This document shows, piece after piece, positions 52,604-61,313 of a DNA stretch of 64,000 nt. Made by a program: the position numbers and the translations under genes. Numbering within the stretch: the stretch's first letter is position 1; each line of letters begins with the position of its first letter. The DNA is from an uncultured Aquimarina sp. (GTDB lineage Bacteria > Bacteroidota > Bacteroidia > Flavobacteriales > Flavobacteriaceae), in contig NZ_CANLMP010000001.1 in NCBI RefSeq assembly GCF_947492405.1, forward strand, positions 62,001 to 126,000, in the 5' to 3' direction. The notes under the pieces are model-generated. The model did not search any database, was not told where the DNA came from, and worked only from the letters and a program-made list of their open reading frames with translations.

Positions 52604-54088
52604 TTATTTATCTCCTAACTGTTTGATTTTTATTCTAAAAGCTGCAAAAAGTAATGTAGTAAAAGGACTTAGCCAATTGAAGACTGCAAAAAAGAAATAA
52701 TCTACCACGGGAACACCTAAAACACCACTTTGATAAGCTCCGCAAGTATTCCACGGAACCAAAACGGAAGTTACTGTTCCCGAATCTTCCAAGGTTCTAC
52801 TTAAATTTTCAGGAGCAAGCCCTTTATCCCTAAACGCTTTTGCATACATTCTACCAGGTACTACGATCGCTAAATATTGATCTGAAGCAGTAACATTTAA
52901 TGCAAGACAACTGGCAACGGTACTGGCAAATAATCCAAATACAGAATCAAACATACTTAATAGAGCTTTACTGATTCTGGCTAGTGCTCCAATAGCATCC
53001 ATAACACCGCCAAAGACCATTGCACATACGATTAACCAAATAGTGCCCAACATTCCAGACATTCCACCAGCTGTAAATAGGTCATTCAATTCTTTACTAG
53101 AGGTCTCTACAGCAGTGTCCACGGTCATTGCTTTCATAACACCTATATACGCAGATTTAAAATTCAGTGTTTCACTACCAGCAATATTCATTACAATATC
53201 TGGTTGAGCTATAATTGCGGCAATAGCACCTAATAATGTTCCAGCTAACAAAGCAATTAAAGGAGGTGTTTTTTTGATAATAAGCCCAATAACAATTATT
53301 GGAACGATAAATAACCAAGGTGATATCGTAAACGCACTTTTGATAGCTGTTAGTTGTTCCCCAATTTCAGGAGTACCGGTGGTATCAAGCGTGAATCCAA
53401 TTATGATAAATATAATTAACGTGATCACTATCGTTGGTACTGTAGTGTATGTCATGTATTTTATATGAGAAAATAATTCTCCACCAGCCATAGCAGGAGC
53501 AAGATTTGTAGTATCAGATAAAGGAGACATTTTATCACCAAAATATGCTCCGGAAATAACAGCACCAGCCGTCATTCCTAAAGAAATTCCTAATGTATCT
53601 CCAATTCCAATTAATGCAATACCTACTGTAGCAGAGGTTGTCCAGGAACTACCTGTAGCTATGGAAATAATCGCACAGATAATTACGCAAGCAGCTAGGA
53701 AAATAGTAGGATTAAGAATTTGTAATCCGTAATAAATCATTGTTGGAATAATACCACTTATGAGCCAAGTACCAGCTAATGATCCAACCATTAACAATAT
53801 GAGTAATGCTCCAGTTGTAGATTTTACGTTGCGAGCAACTTCTTCCATCATTTGTTTGTAGGATACCTTATTAAAGAAACCTACTATGGCAGCTACAGCT
53901 GCGCCTAATAGCAGTATAAATTGATTACTACCACTTAACGCATCATCGCCAAAAGCATAGTATACGTTATAAAACAACATACCTACTAATGCAATAATGG
54001 GAATTAGTGCTTCCCATATGTTTAATTCTTTATTTTCAATAACTTCTTCGTTTTGGGGATCAGTAGGAGTGATATTTTGGCTTTCCAT
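52604..54088 (-). CDS. nhaC: Na+/H+ antiporter NhaC
   Basis: A 494-residue integral membrane protein with about twelve helices. Typical stretches are ATGSSWTTSATVGIALIGIG, GAVISGAYFGDKMSPLSDTTNLAPA (the GDKMSPLSDT signature of NhaC) and SGTVTSVLVPWNTCGAYQSGVLGV near the end. It exports Na+ in exchange for H+, fitting a marine bacterium. It is transcribed away from the tandem small-RNA array, whose first module begins about 120 bp upstream of its start. Confidence 0.94.
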   Translation of the reverse strand: MESQNITPTDPQNEEVIENKELNIWEALIPIIALVGMLFYNVYYAFGDDALSGSNQFILLLGAAVAAIVGFFNKVSYKQMMEEVARNVKSTTGALLILLMVGSLAGTWLISGIIPTMIYYGLQILNPTIFLAACVIICAIISIATGSSWTTSATVGIALIGIGDTLGISLGMTAGAVISGAYFGDKMSPLSDTTNLAPAMAGGELFSHIKYMTYTTVPTIVITLIIFIIIGFTLDTTGTPEIGEQLTAIKSAFTISPWLFIVPIIVIGLIIKKTPPLIALLAGTLLGAIAAIIAQPDIVMNIAGSETLNFKSAYIGVMKAMTVDTAVETSSKELNDLFTAGGMSGMLGTIWLIVCAMVFGGVMDAIGALARISKALLSMFDSVFGLFASTVASCLALNVTASDQYLAIVVPGRMYAKAFRDKGLAPENLSRTLEDSGTVTSVLVPWNTCGAYQSGVLGVPVVDYFFFAVFNWLSPFTTLLFAAFRIKIKQLGDK

Positions 54089-54205
54089 ATATAATATTCG
54101 AAATTTTAAGGATGTAATGTTACGATATTAATAAAATTTATGCAACGTATTCCTTTCGTTTAATTGTTAAAAGGATTAGTGTGTATTGTTGTAAAATAAA
54201 TTAAA

Positions 54206-54298
54206 ATGCATATAATCGAATAAAAATGCATTTTGTCGATTATTTAATGTAAATTTGTTCCATTATTTTTGTGGACATATGATGTTAAAATACTTTTG
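54206..54298 (+). promoter_or_regulatory. Module A: paired half-sites and promoter
   Basis: Half-sites ATGCATATAATCGAAT (54206) and ATGCATTTTGTCGATT (54226) are direct repeats with a 20-bp period; the CGA cores are at 54217 and 54237. TACTTTTG at 54291-54298 (54 bp after the second core) fits the -7 consensus, and a TTG 19 bp upstream of it fits -33. Confidence 0.75.
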
Positions 54299-54302
54299 TG
54301 TC

Positions 54303-54449
54303 ATCAAAGGAAAGATATTAAGAAATTAAATATATACCGAAAGAGAAAAATTGGAATTGATTGTTTATGTTTTTTTGCCCCTACAAATTTGATTTCCCCC
54401 AAAGTTAAATTTGACAAGTTATAAAGCCTCAGAAATGAGGCTTTTTTTT
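54303..54449 (+). ncRNA. Candidate small RNA A
   Basis: Predicted start a few bases after the TACTTTTG box, end at an intrinsic terminator (AAGCCTC-AGAAAT-GAGGCTT plus T8, 54423-54449), about 147 nt. CAAATTT/AAATTTG forms a stem that exposes TTTCCCCC, and GCCCC lies unpaired just before it. It shares GAATT-AG/GA-TT, T-rich-GCCC, AAATTTGATTTCC and terminator blocks with modules B or C. The only reading frames are a few codons long and not shared, so I treat it as non-coding. Confidence 0.68.
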
Positions 54450-54658
54450 GTTTTTCCAATATTGAATTAATGTTTGAGTAAATCATAATTTTTTTAATGT
54501 TAAATAAAACCAGCGCTATTAGGAAATTTAGGTTTTATATTGATTGATGAATATGTAATTGAAATTGGTTTGTCCATTTTCAATACCTGTTCAGTATACT
54601 GTATGGTTTAGTAAAAATCTTACTTTTCAAGTGATATTGTTGTTTTTTAATCAATTAT

Positions 54659-54752
54659 TTGTGTTTTATCGATTTAATATGTTTTTTGTCGATTATTTGT
54701 GTAATCTTATTACCGTATTTTATATAAAGTTATCGTGTATCTTGTACTTTTG
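54659..54752 (+). promoter_or_regulatory. Module B: paired half-sites and promoter
   Basis: Half-sites TTGTGTTTTATCGATT (54659) and ATGTTTTTTGTCGATT (54679), CGA cores at 54670 and 54690 (20-bp period). TACTTTTG at 54745-54752, 55 bp after the second core. The -33 position is weak. Confidence 0.75.
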
Positions 54753-54756
54753 AAAT

Positions 54757-54904
54757 GTGAAAGAATTAGAGTTACAAATAGAATTAGTTTTGTTATTTCG
54801 CCCTGAAATAATTAGATAACTCTAAAAATTTAGAGAACTAAACTTTTTTTGCCCAAATTAAATTTACCTACTAATAAGCCTCATACCCCAAGAGGCTTTT
54901 TTTT
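54757..54904 (+). ncRNA. Candidate small RNA B
   Basis: About 148 nt from the -7 box to the terminator (AAGCCTC-loop-GAGGCTT plus T8, 54876-54904). TTAGAGTTA pairs with TAACTCTAA and encloses a second stem TTATTTC/GAAATAA whose loop is GCCCT; a further unpaired GCCC follows a T-run as in A. No start codon opens a frame of useful length. Confidence 0.68.
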
Positions 54905-55026
54905 ATGATATAATTTTTCTTCATTTATAATATCTAAACCGATAACTTCTTCTTCAATATTATTAGGAAAATTCTTATTTCATCATTGGTTTTAAATAGC
55001 TAATGAATCATTTTATAAATTTAAAA

Positions 55027-55120
55027 TTGTATTTCGTCGATTAAAAACGCATTTAAACGATATTTTTATGTTTTTGTATAAGTGATTTCTTGATGTTTTT
55101 AGTATGTTGCAGTACTTTTG
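55027..55120 (+). promoter_or_regulatory. Module C: paired half-sites and promoter
   Basis: Half-sites TTGTATTTCGTCGATT (55027) and ACGCATTTAAACGATA (55047), CGA cores at 55038 and 55058 (20-bp period). TACTTTTG at 55113-55120, 55 bp after the second core; a TTG 20 bp upstream of it fits -33. Confidence 0.75.
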
Positions 55121-55124
55121 AAGT

Positions 55125-55255
55125 GTTGTTAATGATTGATATAAGTTGAATTAGTTTTTATGGTATATCAGATACCAATTACCCCAAGATTGTAAATTAA
55201 ATAATCCCCAAATTTGATTTCCTTACTAAAAGCCTCTTGCCCGGAGGCTTTTTTA
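55125..55255 (+). ncRNA. Candidate small RNA C
   Basis: About 131 nt, ending at AAAGCCTC-TTGCCCG-GAGGCTTT plus T-run (55229-55254). TGGTAT/ATACCA forms a hairpin; TTACCCC and AATCCCC are C-rich and mostly unpaired. CAAATTTGATTTCC near the 3' end is shared with A, and ACTAA before the terminator with B. Only an 11-codon frame without match in A or B is present. The CPBP gene starts 31 bp past the terminator. Confidence 0.68.
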
Positions 55256-55285
55256 TTTGTTAAAAAATTACTTGTTTCATTTTTT

Positions 55286-55945
55286 ATGCTGAAATTAGTA
55301 GAAAACAAAACGATGCAACCTACTTTTGCCCGAGGACTGGAATTATTCTGTCTATTTATTCTACTACCAGTTAGCTTCTTATTTTCATACCCTCCGTTCA
55401 TAAAAGTGGGGTTCGTAGTTATTGGGTTTATTTATATTTTGTTTCACCTCAAGAGATCAAGCTTATTAAAAATAAAGTTTCCAGATAAAATTTATTGGAA
55501 ACCATTTTGGCGAGAGACTGTTATTAAGTTGGCCATTGTGATTATAATTACTAGTCTATATGTTTTTTGGATAGCTCCGGATAAACTATTTTCTGTAGTA
55601 ATTAAGAAACCAATTTTGTGGATTGTTATTTTGTTTGTTTATACCTTCTTATCCGTTTGGCCACAAGAAATTATATATCGAACATTTTTTTATGATCGAT
55701 ATGAGTCCTTGATCAAAAATAAATGGTTGTTTATTTTTATAAACGCGATCCTTTTTTCATTAGCTCATATATTCTTAAGAAGTTTTCTAGTGCAGCTACT
55801 TACTTTTCTGGGAGGTTTATTATTTGCATTTACTTATCAAAGGACAAAATCAACTACTTTGGTGTCTATAGAACACGCAATTTATGGAAATTGGCTTTTT
55901 ACTGTGGGGATGGGGGAGATGTTAGCATTTCCCGGCGCAGATTAG
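55286..55945 (+). CDS. CPBP-family intramembrane protease (CAAX type)
   Basis: A 219-residue membrane protein from ATG 55286 ([14 protein letters not shown]); an earlier in-frame ATG at 55214 lies inside the terminator of small RNA C and is rejected. Six to seven helices. Motif 1 is [14 protein letters not shown] (QExxxR where the family has EExxxR), motif 2 FSLAHIF (FxxxH) and motif 3 EHAIYGNW (HxxxN). The missing first Glu may alter catalysis. Its stop overlaps the convergent rdgB gene by 4 bp. Confidence 0.85.
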   Translation: MLKLVENKTMQPTFARGLELFCLFILLPVSFLFSYPPFIKVGFVVIGFIYILFHLKRSSLLKIKFPDKIYWKPFWRETVIKLAIVIIITSLYVFWIAPDKLFSVVIKKPILWIVILFVYTFLSVWPQEIIYRTFFYDRYESLIKNKWLFIFINAILFSLAHIFLRSFLVQLLTFLGGLLFAFTYQRTKSTTLVSIEHAIYGNWLFTVGMGEMLAFPGAD

Positions 55946-56514
55946 TTGTTTAAAAATGCTACCAATTTTTTCACTGCCTTCGCTCGATGACTAATATTGT
56001 TTTTTTCTTCCAGTGGAAGTTCTGCAAATGTTTCATTGTATCCATTTGGTAAAAAAATCGGATCATATCCAAAACCTTTCGTACCTCTTTTTTTAATAGT
56101 TATAGTTCCTGGGCAAATACCCGTAAACGTTTCTAACTTATTATTAATATGAAGCGCTACAACTGTTTTAAATTGGGCTTTACGATCTTTTTTTTCCTTT
56201 AGGTTGTTTAGGAGTTTATCCATATTAGCATTAGAATCCTTAGCTTCTCCCGCATACCGAGCAGAAAATACACCAGGATCACCATTTAGAATATCTACTT
56301 CTAATCCTGTGTCATCTGCAAAGCAATCATATCCATAATTTTCTTTTATATATTGAGCCTTTTGTATTGCATTACCTTCAATTGTTGGGGATGTTTCAGG
56401 AATATCTTCGGTGCAACCTATATCTACTAAGCTTAGTAATTGAATATGAGATGGAACCAACGCTTGTACTTCTTTTAGTTTATTGGGATTGTTTGTGGCA
56501 AAAACTAGTTTCAT
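55942..56514 (-). CDS. rdgB: Non-canonical purine NTP pyrophosphatase (RdgB/Ham1)
   Basis: A 190-residue enzyme: [15 protein letters not shown] (substrate-binding N terminus), [27 protein letters not shown] and [21 protein letters not shown], closing with [11 protein letters not shown]. It hydrolyses dITP, ITP and XTP to monophosphates, keeping deaminated bases out of DNA and RNA. Followed upstream on the same strand by the KdsC-like gene (39-bp gap) and the DUF2520 gene. Confidence 0.95.
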   Translation of the reverse strand: MKLVFATNNPNKLKEVQALVPSHIQLLSLVDIGCTEDIPETSPTIEGNAIQKAQYIKENYGYDCFADDTGLEVDILNGDPGVFSARYAGEAKDSNANMDKLLNNLKEKKDRKAQFKTVVALHINNKLETFTGICPGTITIKKRGTKGFGYDPIFLPNGYNETFAELPLEEKNNISHRAKAVKKLVAFLNN

Positions 56515-56553
56515 TTAAGAAATATCTTTTTTTGAGTTAGTTTGATAAAATAT

Positions 56554-57078
56554 TTAGGCTTTGGCATCATAATTCTCAACCCATTTTCCTTGTACTTTAA
56601 GTACTTGCTCGATGACATCTCTAACGCAACCTTTTCCTCCTTTTTTAAAGGAAACATATTTAGAAACTTCTTTTATTTCTGCTACGGCATCTTGCGGACA
56701 GGTTGGTAATCCTACCATTTTCATTACAGGTAAATCCGGAATATCATCACCCATATATAATACATTTTCGATTTTGATATTCTTATTGCTCATATATTCG
56801 TTTAGCTGATCAACTTTATGATGAGCTCCCAGGTAGATATCTTTAATTTCTAAACCTTCTAATCTCTTTCTAACTCCTTCATTTTTTCCGCCAGATATGA
56901 TACATAGATTAAAACCTTGTTGTACGGCAGTCTTTAATGCATATCCATCCTTGATATTCATAGTTCTCAATAACTCTCCATTAGTATTGATGATTACCGT
57001 TCCATCGGTAAGAACACCGTCGAAATCAAAGATAAAAGTGGTGATATGTTTTAAATATTCTTTATAACTCTTTTCCAT
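56554..57078 (-). CDS. KdsC-like HAD phosphatase
   Basis: A 174-residue HAD-family enzyme of the KDO-8-phosphate phosphatase type: FIFDFDGVLTDGTVIINTNGE (nucleophile and acid Asp), IKDGYALKTAVQQGFNLCIISGGKNEGV, and YMGDDIPDLPVMKMVGLPTCPQDAV with the metal Asp pair. It would release KDO from its phosphate for LPS core synthesis. It overlaps the preceding DUF2520 gene by 17 bp. Confidence 0.88.
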   Translation of the reverse strand: MEKSYKEYLKHITTFIFDFDGVLTDGTVIINTNGELLRTMNIKDGYALKTAVQQGFNLCIISGGKNEGVRKRLEGLEIKDIYLGAHHKVDQLNEYMSNKNIKIENVLYMGDDIPDLPVMKMVGLPTCPQDAVAEIKEVSKYVSFKKGGKGCVRDVIEQVLKVQGKWVENYDAKA

Positions 57079-57826
57079 ATTTAGATTGTATTGCTTTGGT
57101 AAGCATTTTGTATAATTGTTTTTGTGAGTCGTCTTTTAGAATTTCCAGATGTCGATCAATTGTCAGAACATCATTACGAATAGCGGGTCCAGTTTGAGCA
57201 ATATCGGGTTCGATCTCAATTATTTTTTTAGCGGTTTCTTGAATCAGTGGATGTAAAATTTCAAAAGGGACCTTATTTTCATTACAGATCTCATTTCCGA
57301 CAGAAAACATATAATTCGTAAAATTATTGACGAACACTGCCGCTACGTGTAATACATTTCTTTGATCAGAGGAAATATCGTATACTTTTTGTGATAATAT
57401 AGAAGCTAGATTTTTTAGAACAATAACATCTTTTTGTCGATCTGCTTCTATACAAAAAGGAATTTTGCTATAATCAATCTTTTTTGTAGCACTAAATGTT
57501 TGTAATGGATAGAAAACTCCACGAGAATTTTTATCATCAATAGCTTTAATTGGTACACTACCAGAAGTATGGACAACTAACCTATTCTGGAAAGGTAAGG
57601 TGTTTGATACCTTTTTTATGGCATCATCACTGATAGCTAAAATGTATAGGTCAGCTTTTTTCAACTTATTTAGATCATTAGTAATAGTAGCTGCTTTTTG
57701 ATCTTTATGTATTCGTATTCCTTTTCTGTTATAGCATTGTATTATTGCTACAGAACTTTGATTTAAAAAAGCTGTATACAAATGTTGCGCTACATTTCCT
57801 GCACCAAGGATAACAATTGTAATCAT
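57062..57826 (-). CDS. Rossmann-fold/DUF2520 protein
   Basis: A 254-residue protein with a nucleotide-binding start VILGAGNVAQHLYTAFL (GxGNxA), LVVHTSGSVPIKAI and a C-terminal helical DUF2520 domain (HVAAVFVNNFTNYMFSVGNEI, HPLIQETAKKI). Relatives resemble NADP-dependent pyrroline-carboxylate or ketopantoate reductases, but the substrate is unknown. First gene of the operon with kdsC-like and rdgB genes; divergent from ccsBA. Confidence 0.87.
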   Translation of the reverse strand: MITIVILGAGNVAQHLYTAFLNQSSVAIIQCYNRKGIRIHKDQKAATITNDLNKLKKADLYILAISDDAIKKVSNTLPFQNRLVVHTSGSVPIKAIDDKNSRGVFYPLQTFSATKKIDYSKIPFCIEADRQKDVIVLKNLASILSQKVYDISSDQRNVLHVAAVFVNNFTNYMFSVGNEICNENKVPFEILHPLIQETAKKIIEIEPDIAQTGPAIRNDVLTIDRHLEILKDDSQKQLYKMLTKAIQSKYGKEL

Positions 57827-57931
57827 TTGGCTAAAATAAGGAAGATACTTTAAAAATTAGACAAGTTTTATAGTTCTGTTAAAACCAATAAATAGGATAA
57901 TTAGAATGTCTGATTATCCTCTCAAAAACAT

Positions 57932-57939
57932 TAAATTTG
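57932..57939 (+). promoter_or_regulatory. Candidate -7 box of ccsBA
   Basis: TAAATTTG fits TAnnTTTG, 19 bp upstream of the ccsBA start codon; no clear -33 TTG. Confidence 0.4.
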
Positions 57940-57958
57940 CCGAGCTAAAAAAATTACG

Positions 57959-60900
57959 ATGCAAAAGAAGTTGGCAAGTGTTTTATTTTCTACCAGATTA
58001 ATGGCGATCCTGTTTATAGTTTTTGCAGCCTCTATGGCTGTAGGTACTTTTTTAGAAGATGGTTATGGCACTACTGCAGCCAGAATTTGGGTTTATAATA
58101 CCTGGTGGTTCGAAGCGATTATGGCTTTTTTTATGATTAATTTCTGTGGAAACATAGTACGTTATCAATTATATAAAAAAGATAAATGGGCTACGTTATT
58201 ACTACATCTTTCCTTTATTTTAATACTCTTAGGTGCTTTTGTTACCAGGTATATTAGTTATGAAGGTGTAATGCCCATACGAGAAGGGGAAACCACTTCA
58301 GATTTTTTGTCGGAACGTACGTATTTAACCACATTTCTTGACGGAGAGATTAATGGAGAACCACGAAGACGTGTAGTTTCAGAACAATTAGAATTAACAC
58401 AAGCTACGGATAATAATTTTAGAATAGATACCGATTATAATCAACAACCAGTAACCATTCAATATAAAGAATATATCACTGGAGCAGAAATGGGATTGGT
58501 GGAGACAGAAGATGGAGAGAATTATCTTAAAATAGTTGAGGCAGGAGATGGTAATAGACATGATCATTATTTAAAAGAAGGAGAAGTTTCTAATATCCAT
58601 AATATTTTGGTTGCTTTTAATATACCTACAAAAGGAGCGATCAATATAACCTATGAAAATGATGAGTATTACATAGAGTCACCTTTTGATGGTTCTTATA
58701 TGAGAATGGCTGACCAAAAGCAAGGCTTGGTGATGAAAGATAGTTTACAGCCGCTTATGCTTCGATCATTATATCAAACCGCTGGAATGCAATTTGTAAT
58801 TCCAGAGCCTGTAATTACAGGAAAGTATGATATTATTCCAATTGAGGTGAAAGAAAAAGGTCAACAAGATGCACTTATTTTTGATGTAACTACTAATGGA
58901 GAAACCAAAGAAGTGAAATTACTAGGAGGAAAGGGATATGCTAATGATATGAAAAAGGTTTCTTTGGGAGGTTTGGATATGTACTTTAGCTACGGTTCAA
59001 AGAGATTGGAGCTTCCTTTTGCATTAAAGTTAAATGATTTTATAGCCGAAAAACAACCGGGGACAGAAAAAGTATATAAGTCGTTTATGAGCAAAGTAGA
59101 CATTGTTGAAGAAAATACTACTCCTCGGCCATATGATATATATATGAATCACGTGCTGGATCATAAAGGATATCGTTTTTTTCAGGCCTCTTTTGATCCA
59201 GATGAAAAAGGAACGGTGTTATCTGTAAATCATGATTATTGGGGTACAATGATTACCTATGCAGGTTATATGCTGTTATATCTTGGATTAATGTTAATTT
59301 TATTTACCAGAGGATCTAGATTTAAGGATCTAGAACAAATGCTTAATAAAGTGAAGACAAAGAAGAAAGAAATGACTGTATTGTTAGCGCTGTTTGTTGC
59401 TACGTTTTCTTTTGCACAAGAACAGACGGATCATGTAAATCACCTTCAGACTTTACCAGGAAAAGCGAAACTGGATTCTATAATTAAAGCAAATGCCGTA
59501 AGTAAAGAACATGCTGCTAAATTTGGTAGTATTGTGATACAGGATGAGCGAGGTAGGATGAAGCCTGTGAATACTTTTTCTTCAGAATTATTGCGTAAAT
59601 TAAGTAAAAAAGACACATATGAAGGATTAACAGCTGATCAGGTTTTTGTATCGATGGTAGAGAATCCATTTATATGGTATAGTATCCCTATTATAGAAAT
59701 TAAAAGAGAGAATGACAGTATCAGGAAGATATTGGGTGTATCTTCATCAGAAAGAAGAGTTTCTCTTATAGATCTAGTAGAACAAGATGGTTCTTATAAG
59801 TTAGATCCTTATTTAGAAAAAGCAAGTAGCACGAATACACCAAGTAGTTTTGAGAAGGATTTTTTGAAAACCCACGAAAAGTTTTACCTTTTAAACCAGG
59901 CATTAGGTGGTGGAATTCTTAAAATATTTCCGGTTCCGGGAAACATAGGTAATAAATGGGTTTCTGTACCAGAACTCAATGAGCATAAGTTTACCGGAAT
60001 GGATTCTGTGTATACAAGACAAATCATTCCTATTTATATACAATCACTACAGGAAGCAAGAAATTCAGGAGATTACAGTAAACCAGATCAATATATTGAT
60101 AGTATTAAATCATTTCAGACAAAGTTTGGTAGTGAGGTTATGCCAGCTGATGATAAAATTCAAGCTGAAATAGCATTGAACAAATATGATATTTTCAGAA
60201 CATTGTATAGATATTATGCTCTGGTGAGTTTGTTTTTAATGTTTTTTGTGATTTTTAAAATATTCATTACTTCTAAAGGCTTGACTTTAAGGTTTTTTAT
60301 GTTGTTTACTATAGTGATACCTGAAAAGGTGTTTAAATACATAATTAACGGATTCATCGGTTTGATAGTTCTTATTTTTATGACGCATACTTCTGGATTG
60401 ATTATCAGATGGTATGTGTCTGGACATGCGCCATGGAGTGATGCATATGAATCCATGATTTATGTAGCGTGGGCAACGATGGCACTAGGTTTGGCATTTG
60501 GTAAGAAAAGTAATCTGACTATTGCTGCAACTGCTTTTGTAGCTGCCATTATCCTATTTTTTGCTCACCAAAACTGGACAGATCCGGCTATTGCAAATCT
60601 ACAACCTGTATTGGATTCTTATTGGGTATTGATTCATGTATCGATCATTGTGGCGAGTTATGGTCCTTTCTTCGTAGGAGCTATCTTAGGAGTGCTTTCA
60701 TTATTATTAATGATCTTAACTACGAAGTCTAATAAAAAGAGAATGGATCTCAATATTAAAGAGATCACCATTATTAACGAAATGGCTTTGACTATTGGTC
60801 TTGTAATGTTGACTATTGGTAATTTTTTAGGAGGAATGTGGGCCAATGAAAGTTGGGGACGTTATTGGGGTTGGGATCCAAAAGAAACTTGGGCACTGGT

Positions 60901-61165
60901 TAGTATTATGGTATATGCTTTTGTAATTCATATGCGATTGGTTCCTCGTCTAAGAGGAAGATGGTTCTTTAATTTGATGTCCGTATTTGCGGTTTCTTCT
61001 ATATTAATGACATACTTTGGAGTGAATTTTTATTTAAAAGGATTGCATTCTTATGCTAGTGGTGATCAAGTAGTAACTCCATCCGCAGTATACTATAGTT
61101 TCCTTGCATGGGCAATATTAGGAGCATTCTCTTATTGGAGATATACTGTACATTATAAGAAGTAG
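57959..61165 (+). CDS. ccsBA: Fused cytochrome c biogenesis protein CcsBA (ResB-ResC)
   Basis: A 1068-residue fusion. The N-terminal CcsB/ResB half (to about 470) has helices near residues 12-30, 48-62, 80-98 and 425-445 and a large periplasmic part. A linker with a second signal-like helix (MTVLLALFVATFSFAQ, about 475-490) leads to a periplasmic domain and then the CcsA half (about 755-1068) with HAPWSDAYESMIYVAWATM, VHVSIIVASY-type helices and the haem-handling WWD signature WGRYWGWDPKETWALV. It transports haem and ligates it to apocytochromes c in system II. Confidence 0.95.
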   Translation: MQKKLASVLFSTRLMAILFIVFAASMAVGTFLEDGYGTTAARIWVYNTWWFEAIMAFFMINFCGNIVRYQLYKKDKWATLLLHLSFILILLGAFVTRYISYEGVMPIREGETTSDFLSERTYLTTFLDGEINGEPRRRVVSEQLELTQATDNNFRIDTDYNQQPVTIQYKEYITGAEMGLVETEDGENYLKIVEAGDGNRHDHYLKEGEVSNIHNILVAFNIPTKGAINITYENDEYYIESPFDGSYMRMADQKQGLVMKDSLQPLMLRSLYQTAGMQFVIPEPVITGKYDIIPIEVKEKGQQDALIFDVTTNGETKEVKLLGGKGYANDMKKVSLGGLDMYFSYGSKRLELPFALKLNDFIAEKQPGTEKVYKSFMSKVDIVEENTTPRPYDIYMNHVLDHKGYRFFQASFDPDEKGTVLSVNHDYWGTMITYAGYMLLYLGLMLILFTRGSRFKDLEQMLNKVKTKKKEMTVLLALFVATFSFAQEQTDHVNHLQTLPGKAKLDSIIKANAVSKEHAAKFGSIVIQDERGRMKPVNTFSSELLRKLSKKDTYEGLTADQVFVSMVENPFIWYSIPIIEIKRENDSIRKILGVSSSERRVSLIDLVEQDGSYKLDPYLEKASSTNTPSSFEKDFLKTHEKFYLLNQALGGGILKIFPVPGNIGNKWVSVPELNEHKFTGMDSVYTRQIIPIYIQSLQEARNSGDYSKPDQYIDSIKSFQTKFGSEVMPADDKIQAEIALNKYDIFRTLYRYYALVSLFLMFFVIFKIFITSKGLTLRFFMLFTIVIPEKVFKYIINGFIGLIVLIFMTHTSGLIIRWYVSGHAPWSDAYESMIYVAWATMALGLAFGKKSNLTIAATAFVAAIILFFAHQNWTDPAIANLQPVLDSYWVLIHVSIIVASYGPFFVGAILGVLSLLLMILTTKSNKKRMDLNIKEITIINEMALTIGLVMLTIGNFLGGMWANESWGRYWGWDPKETWALVSIMVYAFVIHMRLVPRLRGRWFFNLMSVFAVSSILMTYFGVNFYLKGLHSYASGDQVVTPSAVYYSFLAWAILGAFSYWRYTVHYKK

Positions 61166-61313
61166 TTTTTGTAATTATCTATGTATCATTGCTTTATTCT
61201 TAATGCTAACTATACAAAAACTATACAGTGTTAATTTTTTGGCTTTATCGTTAACATTACCTCAATAATATCTGATATTTTTATGATTCTTAATAAATCA
61301 TTAAAATTTCAAT

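Noticed and set aside
54559..54753. A 64-residue hydrophobic frame inside the small-RNA array.
   Set aside because: It spans the half-sites and promoter of module B; its hydrophobicity comes from T-rich DNA.
54206..55255. CRISPR array as an explanation for the repeated modules.
   Set aside because: There are only three units, 340-450 bp apart, each with promoter and terminator; no uniform repeat-spacer pattern and no cas genes.
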